Shown: one piece after another, positions 7,264 to 17,396 of the stretch | Numbering within the stretch: position 1 is the first letter of the stretch | Layout: each line of letters starts with the position of its first letter | NCBI GenBank assembly: GCA_018831195.1 | Contig: JAHJDP010000085.1 | Coordinates: 1 to 64,000, forward strand | Reading direction: 5' to 3' | DNA length: 64,000 nt | Origin: Candidatus Eisenbacteria bacterium | GTDB lineage: Bacteria > Eisenbacteria > RBG-16-71-46 > CAIMUX01 > JAHJDP01 | Notes under the pieces: model-generated | Told to the model about the DNA's origin: nothing | The model's database searches: none | Seen by the model: the letters and a program-made list of their open reading frames with translations, nothing else | Program-made: the position numbers and the translations under genes

Positions 7264-10200
7264 ATGAAGAGACAATTTGCGGTGTGGGTCGCCCTCTGCC
7301 TTCTCCTTCTTTCCACCGGCTCGGTCATCGCGGGCAAGAAGGACCAAGGCGATGAGGACGCCAAAAAGAAGAGCCCGATGAGCGCGGGGACCTTCTCCGG
7401 GCTCGAATTCCGTTCCATCGGCCCCGCCCTCACTTCAGGACGGATTGGTGACTTCGCGGTCGATCCGGAAAACCCGGCCCACGCCTTCGTCGGGGTTTGC
7501 TGCGGCGGTCTCTGGAAGACCACCAATGCGGGGACGACCTGGGATCCCGTTCTCGACGGCGAGGGATCCTACTCGATCGGCTGTGTGACCCTCGACACGC
7601 ATGACCCTCTCGTTGTCTGGTGCGGCACCGGGGAGAACAACAGCCAGCGCAGCGTCGGTTACGGCGACGGCTTGTACAAATCGGTCGATGGCGGCAATTC
7701 CTGGAAGAAAGTCGGATTGGAGAATTCTGAGCACATCGCGAAGATCCTCATCGATCCCCGGGACAGTGATATGGTCTACGTCGCGGCGCAGGGACCGCTC
7801 TGGAATCCCGGCGGCGACCGCGGCTTGTACAAAACGACGGACGGCGGGGCGACGTGGAATTTGATATTGGAGATCGACGAGAACACCGGCGTCACCGATA
7901 TCCTTATGGATCCGCGGGATCCCGATCTTCTCTACGCCGCCTCCTACCAGCGGCGCCGGCATATCTGGACCCTTATCGACGGCGGCCCCGGATCGGGGCT
8001 CCACAAATCGACCGACGCGGGCCTGACCTGGACGAAGCTGGACAAGGGGCTCCCCTCGGGCGATATGGGCCGGATCGGCCTCGCCCTATCCGCCAATCCC
8101 GATATTGTTTATGCGCTGGTCGAGGCGGCCGATGACGGCAGCGGCTTCTACCGGAGCACCAACCGCGGCGTCTCCTGGGAGAAGCGCAACGATTATGTCA
8201 GCACAAGCCCGCAGTATTATCAGGAGATCATCGCCGATCCGGTCGATCCGGATAAAGTCTACTCTCTCGATACCGTCACGCGCGTGACGACCGACGGCGG
8301 CAAGTCTTTCGAGCGGCTGGGCCAGGATCACCGGCATGTCGATGATCACGCCCTCTGGATTGATCCGGCCCACACCGATCATATCCTCATCGGCGGCGAC
8401 GGCGGAATCTATGAATCGTGGGATGACGGCAAGAACTGGCAATTCAAATCCAATCTTCCTGTCACGCAGTTCTACCGGGTCTGTGTCGACAACGATCTGC
8501 CCTTTTACAATGTTTATGGCGGGACTCAGGATAACAACACCCTCGGCGGCCCCTCCCGCACGATCAACCGGCAGGGGATCATCAATGCCGACTGGTACGT
8601 GACGCAGGGTGGGGACGGTTTTGAACCGCAGGTCGATCCGACCGATCCGAACATTGTCTACAGCCAGTCCCAGCATGCCGGAATCGCCCGTTACGACCGG
8701 CAAAGCGGCGAGCGCACGGAGATTCAGCCGAAGGAGCTCCCCGGTGAGCCGATCAACCGCTGGAATTGGAACTCCCCCCTCTTGATCAGCCCTCACAACC
8801 ACACCCGGCTCTACTTCGCCAGTCAAAGGGTCTATCGCAGTGATGACAGGGGCGACAGCTGGACGCCGATCAGCGGGGATCTCACCCGGCAGATCGATCG
8901 CAACACCCTTCCCGTGATGGACCGGGTTTGGAGCGTTTCCGCCGTCAGTAAAAACTGGAATACCTCCTGGTATGGCAGCATCGTTTTCCTTGATGAATCC
9001 CCTCGCGTTGAGGGATTGATCTATATCGGAACCGATGACGGATTGATACAGGTCTCCCCCGACGGCGGCGGCAGCTGGCGGAAGATCGAGAAGATCAAGG
9101 GCGTTCCTGAAATGTCGTATGTCTCGACGGTGCGGGCGTCGCTGCATGACGAAAACACCGTCTATGCCACCTTTGACAATCATAAGAAGGGCGATTTCAA
9201 ACCCTACGTCTTCAAGAGCCTCGATCGCGGCAAGAGCTGGGCGCCGATCACCGGTGACCTTCCCGAACGCGGTACGGTTTATACATTGGTGGAAGATCAC
9301 GTCCGCCCCGGCCTCCTCTTTGCCGGAACCGAGTTCGGCGTCTTCTTCACCGTCGATGACGGAAAGAAATGGATCCAGCTGAAGGGCGGGATCCCGACGA
9401 TCTGTATCCGCGATCTCGATATCCAGCGGCGGGAGAATGATCTTGTGGCCGCTTCTTTCGGGCGCGGCTTCTACATTCTGGATGACTACTCGCCCCTGCG
9501 CAAAATCGATGCGGCGGCGCTCGAGCAGGAAGCCCTCCTCTTCCCCGTGAAGAAGGGCCTCATGTTCTTCGAGCGGGGCCGGCTCGGCTGGGGCGACAAG
9601 GCATCCCAGGGGGCCGCTTTCTACCAGGCCAAGAATCCGCCCGTGGGCGCCGTCTTTTCCTATTACCTCAAGGAGAGCCCCAAAACGTTAAAGGAGTCGC
9701 GGCGGGAGAAAGAGAAAGAGGCCGCCAAAACCGGCGGTCCTGCCGGCTATCCGACCTGGGATGAGCTGCGCACCGAGGACCGGGAGAAAGATCCCGAGCT
9801 GACCTTGACGATCAGCGATGCCGACGGGCAGATCGTCCGGCGCATCAAGGGCAAGGCCTCTTCGGGAATCCACCGTGTCACCTGGGATTTCCGTTATCCG
9901 GCGCCCGATCCGGTCTCAATCTCGGACGACCATCCCTGGTGGTGGAATCCCCAGGGACCGGTCGCCATGCCCGGTCTTTACAGCGTTACGATGACGATGA
10001 CGGTCCGGGGTGAAACGAAGCCGCTCGGGCAACCCCAGCCTTTTGAGATCGAGACGCTCGGGCTCGCTTCGATGGAGGCCGAAGACAAGGCGGCGGTTCT
10101 GGCCTTTAACAAAAAGACCGCGCGGCTCCAGCGGGCTGTCCTGGGCGCTTCAAAGGTCGCCGATGAGACCCAACAGCGGATCCGTCTCCTCCGCAAGGCC

Positions 10201-10560
10201 TTCTACGAGACGCCTGGCGCCGATCCAAGCCTGGTGGCCGACCTGAACCGAATCGAAACAAAGTTGCAGGACCTTCTCGTTATCTTCAACGGCGACGACG
10301 TCACCTCGCGTCTCTGGGAACCGACCGCACCCTCCGTCAGGGGACGGATCGGCAGTGTTGTTGAGGATTGCTGGAACCGATCTTCGGCGCCGACCAAAAC
10401 ACAGGTCGACGAATATCAGATCGTCGCCGGCCAGTTCGCGCCGATCCTGGCCGATCTGAAATCGATGGCCGAGGTGGAACTCCCCGCTATCGAGCAGAAA
10501 CTCGAGGCGGCCGGCGCCCCCTGGACACCGGGGCGTATCCCGGTCTGGTCGCCGGAGTAA
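7264..10560 (+). CDS. Large secreted BNR-repeat (sortilin/VPS10-like propeller) protein
   Basis: This 1,098-residue protein starts with a clear signal peptide (MKRQFAVWVALCLLLLSTG, cleavage near VIAG). Some ten BNR motifs of the pattern S-x-D-x-G-x-x-W follow, for example YKSVDGGNSWKK, YKTTDGGATWN and FKSLDRGKSWAP. These fold as beta-propellers, as in sialidases and VPS10/sortilin proteins. After about residue 760 a different region follows: a beta domain with LTLTISDADGQIVRRIKG and a helical C-terminus. The start ATG at 7264 gives the signal peptide; the frame is open farther upstream without a better start. No catalytic sialidase residues were recognised. Proteins of this type are common in soil and FCB bacteria, but their substrates are mostly unknown. 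The gene stands alone on the plus strand. Confidence 0.8.
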   Translation: MKRQFAVWVALCLLLLSTGSVIAGKKDQGDEDAKKKSPMSAGTFSGLEFRSIGPALTSGRIGDFAVDPENPAHAFVGVCCGGLWKTTNAGTTWDPVLDGEGSYSIGCVTLDTHDPLVVWCGTGENNSQRSVGYGDGLYKSVDGGNSWKKVGLENSEHIAKILIDPRDSDMVYVAAQGPLWNPGGDRGLYKTTDGGATWNLILEIDENTGVTDILMDPRDPDLLYAASYQRRRHIWTLIDGGPGSGLHKSTDAGLTWTKLDKGLPSGDMGRIGLALSANPDIVYALVEAADDGSGFYRSTNRGVSWEKRNDYVSTSPQYYQEIIADPVDPDKVYSLDTVTRVTTDGGKSFERLGQDHRHVDDHALWIDPAHTDHILIGGDGGIYESWDDGKNWQFKSNLPVTQFYRVCVDNDLPFYNVYGGTQDNNTLGGPSRTINRQGIINADWYVTQGGDGFEPQVDPTDPNIVYSQSQHAGIARYDRQSGERTEIQPKELPGEPINRWNWNSPLLISPHNHTRLYFASQRVYRSDDRGDSWTPISGDLTRQIDRNTLPVMDRVWSVSAVSKNWNTSWYGSIVFLDESPRVEGLIYIGTDDGLIQVSPDGGGSWRKIEKIKGVPEMSYVSTVRASLHDENTVYATFDNHKKGDFKPYVFKSLDRGKSWAPITGDLPERGTVYTLVEDHVRPGLLFAGTEFGVFFTVDDGKKWIQLKGGIPTICIRDLDIQRRENDLVAASFGRGFYILDDYSPLRKIDAAALEQEALLFPVKKGLMFFERGRLGWGDKASQGAAFYQAKNPPVGAVFSYYLKESPKTLKESRREKEKEAAKTGGPAGYPTWDELRTEDREKDPELTLTISDADGQIVRRIKGKASSGIHRVTWDFRYPAPDPVSISDDHPWWWNPQGPVAMPGLYSVTMTMTVRGETKPLGQPQPFEIETLGLASMEAEDKAAVLAFNKKTARLQRAVLGASKVADETQQRIRLLRKAFYETPGADPSLVADLNRIETKLQDLLVIFNGDDVTSRLWEPTAPSVRGRIGSVVEDCWNRSSAPTKTQVDEYQIVAGQFAPILADLKSMAEVELPAIEQKLEAAGAPWTPGRIPVWSPE

Positions 10561-10606
10561 AGCGCAAGGAGCAAAAACCGGGGCCTCGCAGGGCTCTTGG
10601 GGCAAA

Positions 10607-12001
10607 CTAGATCTTCTTGTGTTTCCAGACGCCGCTGCGGTAACGCCACGTGAGAAGAATATTCACTAAAACAAAGTGAATGAGGCCCCCCGACCATCCA
10701 CCGGTGATGCCCCATCCGAGGGGGTAGGCGAAGAGGTAGGCGAGCGGCACAAAGATCAACCACGAGCTGAGGCCGAAGACCCACATCGTGAAGGTCGTAT
10801 CCCCCGCCCCCTGCAGGGCGCCCGAGTAGCTCATCTGCAGCGCATCCATGATTTGGAAAAGGGCCAGCATGGGAACAATGGAAACGCCCGCGGCAATGAC
10901 ACCCGGATCGCTGTTGAAAATGATAAAGAGATACTTGCGGGCGATGAGAAAGATCGCGGCCACAAAGAGCGAATAGATGATGTTGATCCTGACATTCATC
11001 CATCCGCATTTTTCAGCCAGCGCGACATGACCCGCACCGATATACTGCCCGACGAGGGTGGTGGAGGCCTTGGAGATGCCGTTGGCCGGCATAAACGAGA
11101 CGCTGAGGAGTTGAATGCCGATCTGGCTCGCGGCGAGCTGATTCGTGCCCAATCGCCCGATGATCGACATAAAAACCGCAAAACTCCCCATATCGAGGAA
11201 AAACTGGAATCCCATTGGGATCCCCACCTTTAAAAGCCGGCGCATCGATGAGATTCTGAACTGAAAATCGCTTCGCGTATGATAGAGTTCATTGATTTTC
11301 GGCCGCAGGAAAAGGATCAACAGAATAATAAAGCCGCAGGCATTGGCGGTTGCCGTGGCAATCCCCGCCCCCAGCGTCGTGAGCCGCGGGAAGGGCCCGA
11401 CCCCGAAGATCAGCATGGCATCCAGAAATATATTGATAAGGTTGGCGATGATCGCCGCGACCATCGGCGTTTTAACATCACCGATTCCGCGGAAGAAGCT
11501 TGAAATGGCGAAAAGTCCCAGCACCGCAAAGGCGCTCGACATCCTGGCGCGCGAATAGCGAAGACACTCATGGATGACATCCGGTTCGGGACCGGCCAGG
11601 GAGAGCAGCCAATCAAACTTCCAGAGAAAGAAAAGGAGGATGACCGCCCCGGCGAGACTGAGATAAAGGCCCTGCCAGGTGAAGGTCGCGCACTCGCGGT
11701 GGTTCCCCGCCCCTTTCGACTGGGAGACGAAGGTCGTGACCGCATGAACGCCGCCGACAAAGAATGTATAAAGGGTCCAGATGAGCATCCCGCCGAATCC
11801 GGCGGCGGCCAATTCCACCTTCCCCACCCTGCCGAGGAACATCGAGTCGACAAGCCACATGATCGTCGTGGAAAACATTCCGATAATCGTCGGATAGGCC
11901 AGGCGCAGAGTCTCACGAAACGAGCCGGGGCGGGTGCCCGGAACCACGATTGATTCAGTGAGCGGTGCTGTGAGCCCTGGATTTTGGGTCATCTCTCCCA
12001 C
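10607..12001 (-). CDS. MATE family multidrug/cation efflux transporter
   Basis: This 464-residue inner-membrane protein has twelve hydrophobic segments in two similar halves, as expected for MATE antiporters that use a Na+ or H+ gradient. The first membrane segment holds YPTIIGMFSTTIMWLVDSMF, and the second half repeats the pattern around GIPMGFQFFLDMGSF. The length is typical. Start ATG 12001 gives a 29-residue cytoplasmic N-terminus. It converges with the BNR gene across 46 bases and has no operon partner. The transported compound cannot be read from sequence. Confidence 0.9.
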   Translation of the reverse strand: MGEMTQNPGLTAPLTESIVVPGTRPGSFRETLRLAYPTIIGMFSTTIMWLVDSMFLGRVGKVELAAAGFGGMLIWTLYTFFVGGVHAVTTFVSQSKGAGNHRECATFTWQGLYLSLAGAVILLFFLWKFDWLLSLAGPEPDVIHECLRYSRARMSSAFAVLGLFAISSFFRGIGDVKTPMVAAIIANLINIFLDAMLIFGVGPFPRLTTLGAGIATATANACGFIILLILFLRPKINELYHTRSDFQFRISSMRRLLKVGIPMGFQFFLDMGSFAVFMSIIGRLGTNQLAASQIGIQLLSVSFMPANGISKASTTLVGQYIGAGHVALAEKCGWMNVRINIIYSLFVAAIFLIARKYLFIIFNSDPGVIAAGVSIVPMLALFQIMDALQMSYSGALQGAGDTTFTMWVFGLSSWLIFVPLAYLFAYPLGWGITGGWSGGLIHFVLVNILLTWRYRSGVWKHKKI

Positions 12002-12294
12002 ACACCCTCCACCTCACATAAAAGAGGGAGGCTCGAATATCCGACCTCCCCGACCCTTGATCCCGCATCTGTCCCGTACTTGCACTGAACGGCTATTTCT
12101 TCAGTCATTCTCGCGCTCATTAACTCTCTAATTCATCCGTCTTTGCATACTAATGAGTATTGTCGGTTCCGCACACCCCATTTTCAATCCAAAGGTGTTC
12201 GAATTCCTCGAGCAGGATTAGTTTTGGTTAATGAAATTCAAATTATTTTTGGCTATGGTAATATTCGGACTGGGCAAAATCTCAGGGGGGACCT

Positions 12295-14409
12295 ATGCAC
12301 GCGCCAGGGGCGGAAATCTCAAGAGAAGTTCTATGGAATATCAAGGGGACGGGCTTTCCCATCGGCCCCATCCTCATGTACAGTTTCGCGGCCATCACCA
12401 TTTTCCTCTTCTTTCGCGGCCTGTCGCGCAGCGGCTTCTTCAACCGTCTGAAAATCGCAAAGCTGGCCACCGGGACCGATGTGGATCGAACCGGCAATCC
12501 CTGGGGACGATTTTGGTTTACAGCCGCAGATGTCTTCGCCCACCGGCGAATCCTGAAGGAACCCTACCAGGGCCTCTTTCACTTCTTCATTCTCTGGGGT
12601 TTCATCGCCCTCCTCATCACAACGACCATTGTCTTTCTTCAGGCCGATCTTATCTATCCCGTCTGGAAAGTCTGGTTTATGAAGGATGCTTTTTATCTCG
12701 GGCTTTCCCTCTTTGCCGATCTTTTCGGCCTCCTCGCCATCACCGGCGTCTCAATGGCCTTGGCCAGGAGACTCTTCTTCAAACCCAAATGGTTGGATGA
12801 GAAACCGGAAGATAATATCATCCTGTGGTCCTTTCTCGGCATCCTAGTCACCGGGTTCATTGTAGAAGGACTGCGGCTGCAGGCGACGGAGGTCAATCCG
12901 GCGAACCCGATGCATGCCCATATCTGGACCTCACCGGTGGGAAGGATGCTCGCCTACCTCCTATCGGGGATGAGTCTCTCCGCCATTTATATAACGCACA
13001 AGATTCTTTGGTGGTTTCATATTCTCGGCGCTTTCGCCTTTATTGTTTTCATCGCCTACTCAAAACTTTTCCACATGATCACCACACCGGTGAATATCTA
13101 TCTGCGGGCCCGGACCGCCCAGCCCCCCATCAAGACAATGCCGCCCGAGTCCTTCGAAGACGCTGAGACCTTCGGCATTCACAATATCGAGGAGTACTCC
13201 CGAAAGGATCTCTTTGACAGTGAGGCCTGCATGCGTTGCGGGCGGTGCGTCGAGGCCTGCCCCGCCTTCATGACCGATAAGCCGCTGGTGCCGAGAGATA
13301 TCATCCAGGATCTCCGCACCTATCTCGAGGCGAAGGCGAAGATGGTCACCGGTGACGACGGCATTTACAAAATCGTGCCGGATGAAGCTTACAAGGGCCC
13401 GGCATTGATCGGGGATACTATCAAAAAGGAAACGATCTGGTCTTGCGTCACCTGTATGGCCTGCGTGGAGGCCTGCCCCGCCTATATCCTCCAGTTCCCG
13501 AAATTGATCGATCTGCGGCGATATCTCGTCATGATGGAGTCGGATTTCCCCGCGGGGGTCGCCGACACCTTCAAAGGGATGGAAAGCCAATCCAATCCGT
13601 GGGGTCTCGGGGCGCATACCCGGGCCGAATGGGCCGATGGTTTGGATGTCCCGCTGCTGTCGGAGAAGGGTGAAGCCGAGTATCTCTTTTATGTCGGCTG
13701 CGCCGGTGCTCTGGATGACCTAAACAAAAAGAATGCCGTCGCCATGGTGAAGATCCTCAAGGCGGCCGGCGTCGACTTCGCCATCCTGGGCACAGAAGAG
13801 GGCTGCTGCGGCGATTCCGCAAAGAAGATGGGTAACGAGTACCTTTATCAGATGCTCGCAACGGCAAATATCGAAAAGTTTAAAGAGTACAAGGTCAAAA
13901 AGATCATCACGCTTTGTCCTCACGGCTATAACCTGCTCAAGCATGACTACAAGGAGCTCGACGGCGATTACGAGGTTTATCATTACACCGAGATTCTCGA
14001 CACCCTGATAAAAGAGGGCAAGCTCGCGCTGAAGAATCCCATTGATCATCTCGGAACCATCACCTACCACGACTCCTGCTACCTTGGACGGTATAACAAT
14101 ATCTATGATCAGCCCCGGAATATTCTCAAAGCCCTCAACTCCGGCCCCATCGTGGAGATGAAAGATCACCACCGCAAGAGCTTCTGTTGCGGAGCCGGCG
14201 GCGGGCGTATGTGGATGGAGGAAGATCTGGGGACAAGGATCAATCACACGCGAACAAAAGAAGTCCTGGACGCCGGCGCCAAAACGGTCTGCACGGCCTG
14301 TCCCTTCTGCCATACGATGCTCTCCGACGGGATCAAGGAACTCAATCTCGAGGAAAAGCTCACCGCGGTCGACATCGCGCCATTGGTGGCGAAGGCGGCG
14401 GGGCTGTAG
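12295..14409 (+). CDS. Membrane Fe-S oxidoreductase (HdrD/FadF-like, candidate ETF:menaquinone reductase)
   Basis: The 704-residue protein joins three modules. Residues 24-260 contain about five membrane segments resembling the cytochrome-b-like NarI domain. Two 4Fe-4S clusters follow, with cysteines 312/315/318/322 and 384/387/390/394. Two CCG domains end the protein (YVGCAG with GCCGDS, and DSCYLG with CCGAGGG), as in heterodisulfide reductase HdrD. Related proteins next to electron-transfer flavoproteins pass electrons from fatty-acid oxidation to menaquinone. No ETF genes lie here, so the partner is unknown. The ATG at 12295 follows a GGGGGG ribosome site. The 293-base upstream gap is A+T-rich near 12,220-12,260 and probably holds the promoter. 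Confidence 0.82.
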   Translation: MHAPGAEISREVLWNIKGTGFPIGPILMYSFAAITIFLFFRGLSRSGFFNRLKIAKLATGTDVDRTGNPWGRFWFTAADVFAHRRILKEPYQGLFHFFILWGFIALLITTTIVFLQADLIYPVWKVWFMKDAFYLGLSLFADLFGLLAITGVSMALARRLFFKPKWLDEKPEDNIILWSFLGILVTGFIVEGLRLQATEVNPANPMHAHIWTSPVGRMLAYLLSGMSLSAIYITHKILWWFHILGAFAFIVFIAYSKLFHMITTPVNIYLRARTAQPPIKTMPPESFEDAETFGIHNIEEYSRKDLFDSEACMRCGRCVEACPAFMTDKPLVPRDIIQDLRTYLEAKAKMVTGDDGIYKIVPDEAYKGPALIGDTIKKETIWSCVTCMACVEACPAYILQFPKLIDLRRYLVMMESDFPAGVADTFKGMESQSNPWGLGAHTRAEWADGLDVPLLSEKGEAEYLFYVGCAGALDDLNKKNAVAMVKILKAAGVDFAILGTEEGCCGDSAKKMGNEYLYQMLATANIEKFKEYKVKKIITLCPHGYNLLKHDYKELDGDYEVYHYTEILDTLIKEGKLALKNPIDHLGTITYHDSCYLGRYNNIYDQPRNILKALNSGPIVEMKDHHRKSFCCGAGGGRMWMEEDLGTRINHTRTKEVLDAGAKTVCTACPFCHTMLSDGIKELNLEEKLTAVDIAPLVAKAAGL

Positions 14410-14475
14410 CCGCCATCAGATCCGGCGGCGGGATCGCTGTTGCAAAAGCTGAACGTCAGGGGAAAGCGGCCGGCC

Positions 14476-16446
14476 CTATCTCTGCTGCAGGGTGACGTCG
14501 GTTTGAATCCCGGCGAGAATTCGACCGGCGACGCCCTCGGCATCGAGTCCCAGCGTCTTCAAAAGGAAACTCCGGGAGCCGTGGGTCACAAACTCATCCG
14601 GAAGACCGATGTGAATTCGGCGGTGCGCGGGGGTCTCGGGCATATCATTCAGCCAACGGGCAACCTTCGCGCCGAATCCCCCGTTGAGAACATTCTCTTC
14701 CATCGTGACAATCGTACGATGCTTGTCCAGCATCCGGTTCAAGAATTTTTCATCCATAGGATTGATAAACCGGGCATTGACGAGGGTCGGTGTGAGGCCG
14801 GCGCGATCGAGGATCGGGACGGCTTCTTCCGCCACACCGGCCATCGTCCCCACGGCCAGGATGCACAGGTCCTTCCCCTCTCGCATCACTTCCCAGCTGC
14901 CCAAAGGGATCTCCTCGAAGGAATCATCGAGGGGGCCCTGTTCGGGGATCGACACGCGGGGATATCGAACGGCGAAGGGATTTTCCTTCTGCATCAGTCC
15001 GGTATAAAGAAGATTGCAGAGTTCCCGGCCGTTGCGAGGGGCGCAGAGGATCATGTTGGGCACGCAGCCGAGATAAGAGAGATCAAAGGCGCCATGATGC
15101 GTCGGTCCGTCTTCCCCCACGATACCCGCCCGATCCAAGGCAAAGACGACCGGCAGCTTCTGCAGGGCGACATCGTGAATCACCTGGTCGAAAGCTCTTT
15201 GAAGAAAGGTTGAATAAATCGCCGTGACGGGACGCAACCCCTGCGCCGCCATGCCGGCGGAAAAGCAAACAGCATGCGCCTCGGCGATACCGACATCGAA
15301 AAAACGGCCGGGGTGTTTCTCGGCAAAATTGTGCAACCCTGTGCCTTCCGCCATCGCGGCGGTCACGGCCACCATCTCGGGGAAAAGCTCGGCTAATCTG
15401 AGCATCGCGCCGGAAAATACATTTGTATAAGCAGGGCCGTTGGGCGCCGCCTTGACCTTGCCGCTTTCAGATGTTACCGCCGCCGCCAGAGGTTTAACAC
15501 CGTGATACTTGACGGGATCCCCCTCCGCTGATGGCAGCCCCTTCCCTTTCGTGGTGAGAACATGAACCAGGATCGCACCTTTCATTCCCCGCACCCGCTC
15601 AAGAACATTGACGAGACTTTTCACATTATGCCCGTCGAGCGGGCCGAGATAGCGGAATCCCAAATCCTCAAAGAACATCCCGGGAACCATGAGGGTCTTC
15701 AGGCTCTCCTCCAACTTGCGCACCGTCTGGCGGACGGCGCCGGTCGCCGGCATAAATTCCGTGAGTTTCCAGACTTCGTCTTTAACGCGATTGAAGAGGG
15801 GGCTTGAGATCATGTGCGACAGGTGCTTTGACAGGGCCCCGACGTTCGGGGAGATCGACATCGCATTATCATTCAGGATGACGACGAAGTCGGTCTCGGC
15901 CGATCCGGCATTATTAAGACCCTCATACGACAGACCGCCGGTCATCCCCCCGTCACCGACCACGGCGAGGACTTTGTAATTCTCATCCGCCAGATCGCGC
16001 GCAATCGCTATCCCCAGCGCCGAGGAGATGGCGGTGGAAGCGTGACCGGCGCCGAAGGCATCGTAGGGAGATTCCATCCGCTTACAGAAGCCGCTGAGCC
16101 CGCCGGCTTGGCGGATGGTCTTCATCTCATCGCGCCGGCCGGTCAATACCTTGTGGATGTAGCTCTGATGGCCGACATCCCAGACCATTTTATCCCGCGG
16201 GGTTTCAAAGACCCTGTGGAGAGCGACCGTCAACTCCACCACCCCGAGGCTGGGAGCCAGATGCCCGCCGACACGGGTTACGATCGGTACGATGTAGTCC
16301 CGGATTTCTTGACAGAGGGTAACCAGTTCGGCGGGTGTAAGGGCTCGAAGGTCGGCCGGTGAATTAATCCGGCTCAGCAGGGGTCCCGGAGATATCTCCG
16401 GATAGGGATCCAGCTTCCCCTGGCTGTTCCTGGATCTTTCCACCAA
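14476..16446 (-). CDS. dxs: 1-deoxy-D-xylulose-5-phosphate synthase
   Basis: This enzyme makes the first intermediate of the MEP isoprenoid pathway from pyruvate and glyceraldehyde 3-phosphate, using thiamine diphosphate. The 656 residues show GHLAPSLG at 61-68, DVGHQSYIHK at 90-99, the cofactor motif GDGGMTGG at 164-171 closed by NNAG, and GIAEAHAV near 395. The C-terminal transketolase-like domain is complete. The start is a GTG at 16446 with AAGGAG upstream; a TTG one codon earlier is possible. The gene stands alone and is divergent from elbB, another gene tied to isoprenoids. Confidence 0.96.
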   Translation of the reverse strand: MVERSRNSQGKLDPYPEISPGPLLSRINSPADLRALTPAELVTLCQEIRDYIVPIVTRVGGHLAPSLGVVELTVALHRVFETPRDKMVWDVGHQSYIHKVLTGRRDEMKTIRQAGGLSGFCKRMESPYDAFGAGHASTAISSALGIAIARDLADENYKVLAVVGDGGMTGGLSYEGLNNAGSAETDFVVILNDNAMSISPNVGALSKHLSHMISSPLFNRVKDEVWKLTEFMPATGAVRQTVRKLEESLKTLMVPGMFFEDLGFRYLGPLDGHNVKSLVNVLERVRGMKGAILVHVLTTKGKGLPSAEGDPVKYHGVKPLAAAVTSESGKVKAAPNGPAYTNVFSGAMLRLAELFPEMVAVTAAMAEGTGLHNFAEKHPGRFFDVGIAEAHAVCFSAGMAAQGLRPVTAIYSTFLQRAFDQVIHDVALQKLPVVFALDRAGIVGEDGPTHHGAFDLSYLGCVPNMILCAPRNGRELCNLLYTGLMQKENPFAVRYPRVSIPEQGPLDDSFEEIPLGSWEVMREGKDLCILAVGTMAGVAEEAVPILDRAGLTPTLVNARFINPMDEKFLNRMLDKHRTIVTMEENVLNGGFGAKVARWLNDMPETPAHRRIHIGLPDEFVTHGSRSFLLKTLGLDAEGVAGRILAGIQTDVTLQQR

Positions 16447-16480
16447 TTGATTCTCCTTGGCGCTTGGATCTGAAGGAATA

Positions 16481-16499
16481 AGGCCCGTTGTGCGGGCCT
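16481..16499. promoter_or_regulatory. Small G+C-rich hairpin in the dxs-elbB divergent region
   Basis: AGGCCCG (16481-16487) and CGGGCCT (16493-16499) form a perfect 7-bp stem with a 5-base loop, 35 bases upstream of the dxs start codon. There is no T-run on either side, so it is not a standard terminator. A leader structure for dxs is possible. The 12-mer GGCGCTTGGATC also occurs twice in this gap (16459-16470 and 16588-16599). Confidence 0.35.
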
Positions 16500-16714
16500 C
16501 GATTAGATTCTCAGCTAAAAGAACCCCAAACCTTAAACGTAGGTCCGCCTCCTGAGGCTGTCAAGCCGTCCTCCCTGGAGCCAAAAGGCGCTTGGATCGT
16601 CTTTTAGAGGGAAGACCGCTTGAGATGGGGTTCTCGCGACCCTAAAATGCTGAAAGATTCAGGAGCTGAAATCGATAATTGAGCCAGGGGTCAAACGTTG
16701 GCGGGAGGTGCGCG

Positions 16715-17377
16715 ATGCTAAAGGTCGGCGTGATTTTGTCTGGATGCGGGGTTTTTGATGGAACGGAGATCCACGAGGCCGTGGCGGCTTTGATCGCCTT
16801 GGACCGGAAGGGTGCCGAGATCATCTACATGGCGCCCAACGGCCCGGCGATGCATGTCATCAATCATCTGTCGAACGAGACCACCGGCGAGAGCCGGAAT
16901 ATTCTTGTCGAGTCAGCCCGGATCGCCCGGGGCAATATTAGAGATCTCGCTGAAGTGAAGGCCGCCGATATCGACGCCCTGGTCATCCCGGGGGGGTTCG
17001 GCGCGGCGAAGAATCTCTGCAATTTCGCTGTTAAGGGGGCCGACTGCGTAGCCCATCCCCAGGTCGCCCGGTTGATTCGCGAGGTGCACCGGGCCGGCAA
17101 GCCGATCGGAGCGATGTGTATCGCTCCCGCCCTGGTCGCCCGTGTGCTCGGCCGGGATGTCGCGCATCTCGAGCTCACAATCGGCAACGACCCGGGAACA
17201 GCAAAGGCTCTGGAAGCGATGGGGGCGTATCACATCAATAAATCGGTGAAGGAAGTCCACGTCGATGTAAAAAACCGCGTCGTCACCACCCCGGCCTATA
17301 TGTTAGGTTCCAGGGTCAGCGAGATCGCGGCCGGCGCCGATAAGTTGGTGGAGGAACTTCTGCGCCTCGTGTCATAG
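16715..17377 (+). CDS. elbB: ElbB/ES1-like DJ-1 superfamily protein (isoprenoid biosynthesis-associated)
   Basis: This 220-residue protein is in the DJ-1/PfpI superfamily. It shows the ElbB-type start GCGVFDGTEIHEA at 10-22, PGGFGAAKN at 92-100 and the nucleophile elbow GAMCIAPAL at 132-140 (Cys135). The family has been linked to isoprenoid synthesis and to glyoxalase activity; which applies here is not settled. ATG 16715 follows GGGAGG; a TTG at 16679 in the same frame is less likely. The PolX-like gene begins 20 bases downstream, so the two may be co-transcribed. Its divergent neighbour is dxs, which fits the isoprenoid link. Confidence 0.85.
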   Translation: MLKVGVILSGCGVFDGTEIHEAVAALIALDRKGAEIIYMAPNGPAMHVINHLSNETTGESRNILVESARIARGNIRDLAEVKAADIDALVIPGGFGAAKNLCNFAVKGADCVAHPQVARLIREVHRAGKPIGAMCIAPALVARVLGRDVAHLELTIGNDPGTAKALEAMGAYHINKSVKEVHVDVKNRVVTTPAYMLGSRVSEIAAGADKLVEELLRLVS

Positions 17378-17396
17378 ATAAGTGTAAGGGATGTGC

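Noticed and set aside
8086-9300. 404-residue minus-strand open frame
   Set aside because: Antisense to the BNR repeats, which give regular S-x-D-x-G-x-x-W motifs on the plus strand.
12147-12160. ATACT-AATG-AGTAT inverted repeat upstream of the Fe-S oxidoreductase
   Set aside because: The arms are only 5 bp and such repeats occur by chance in A+T-rich gaps.
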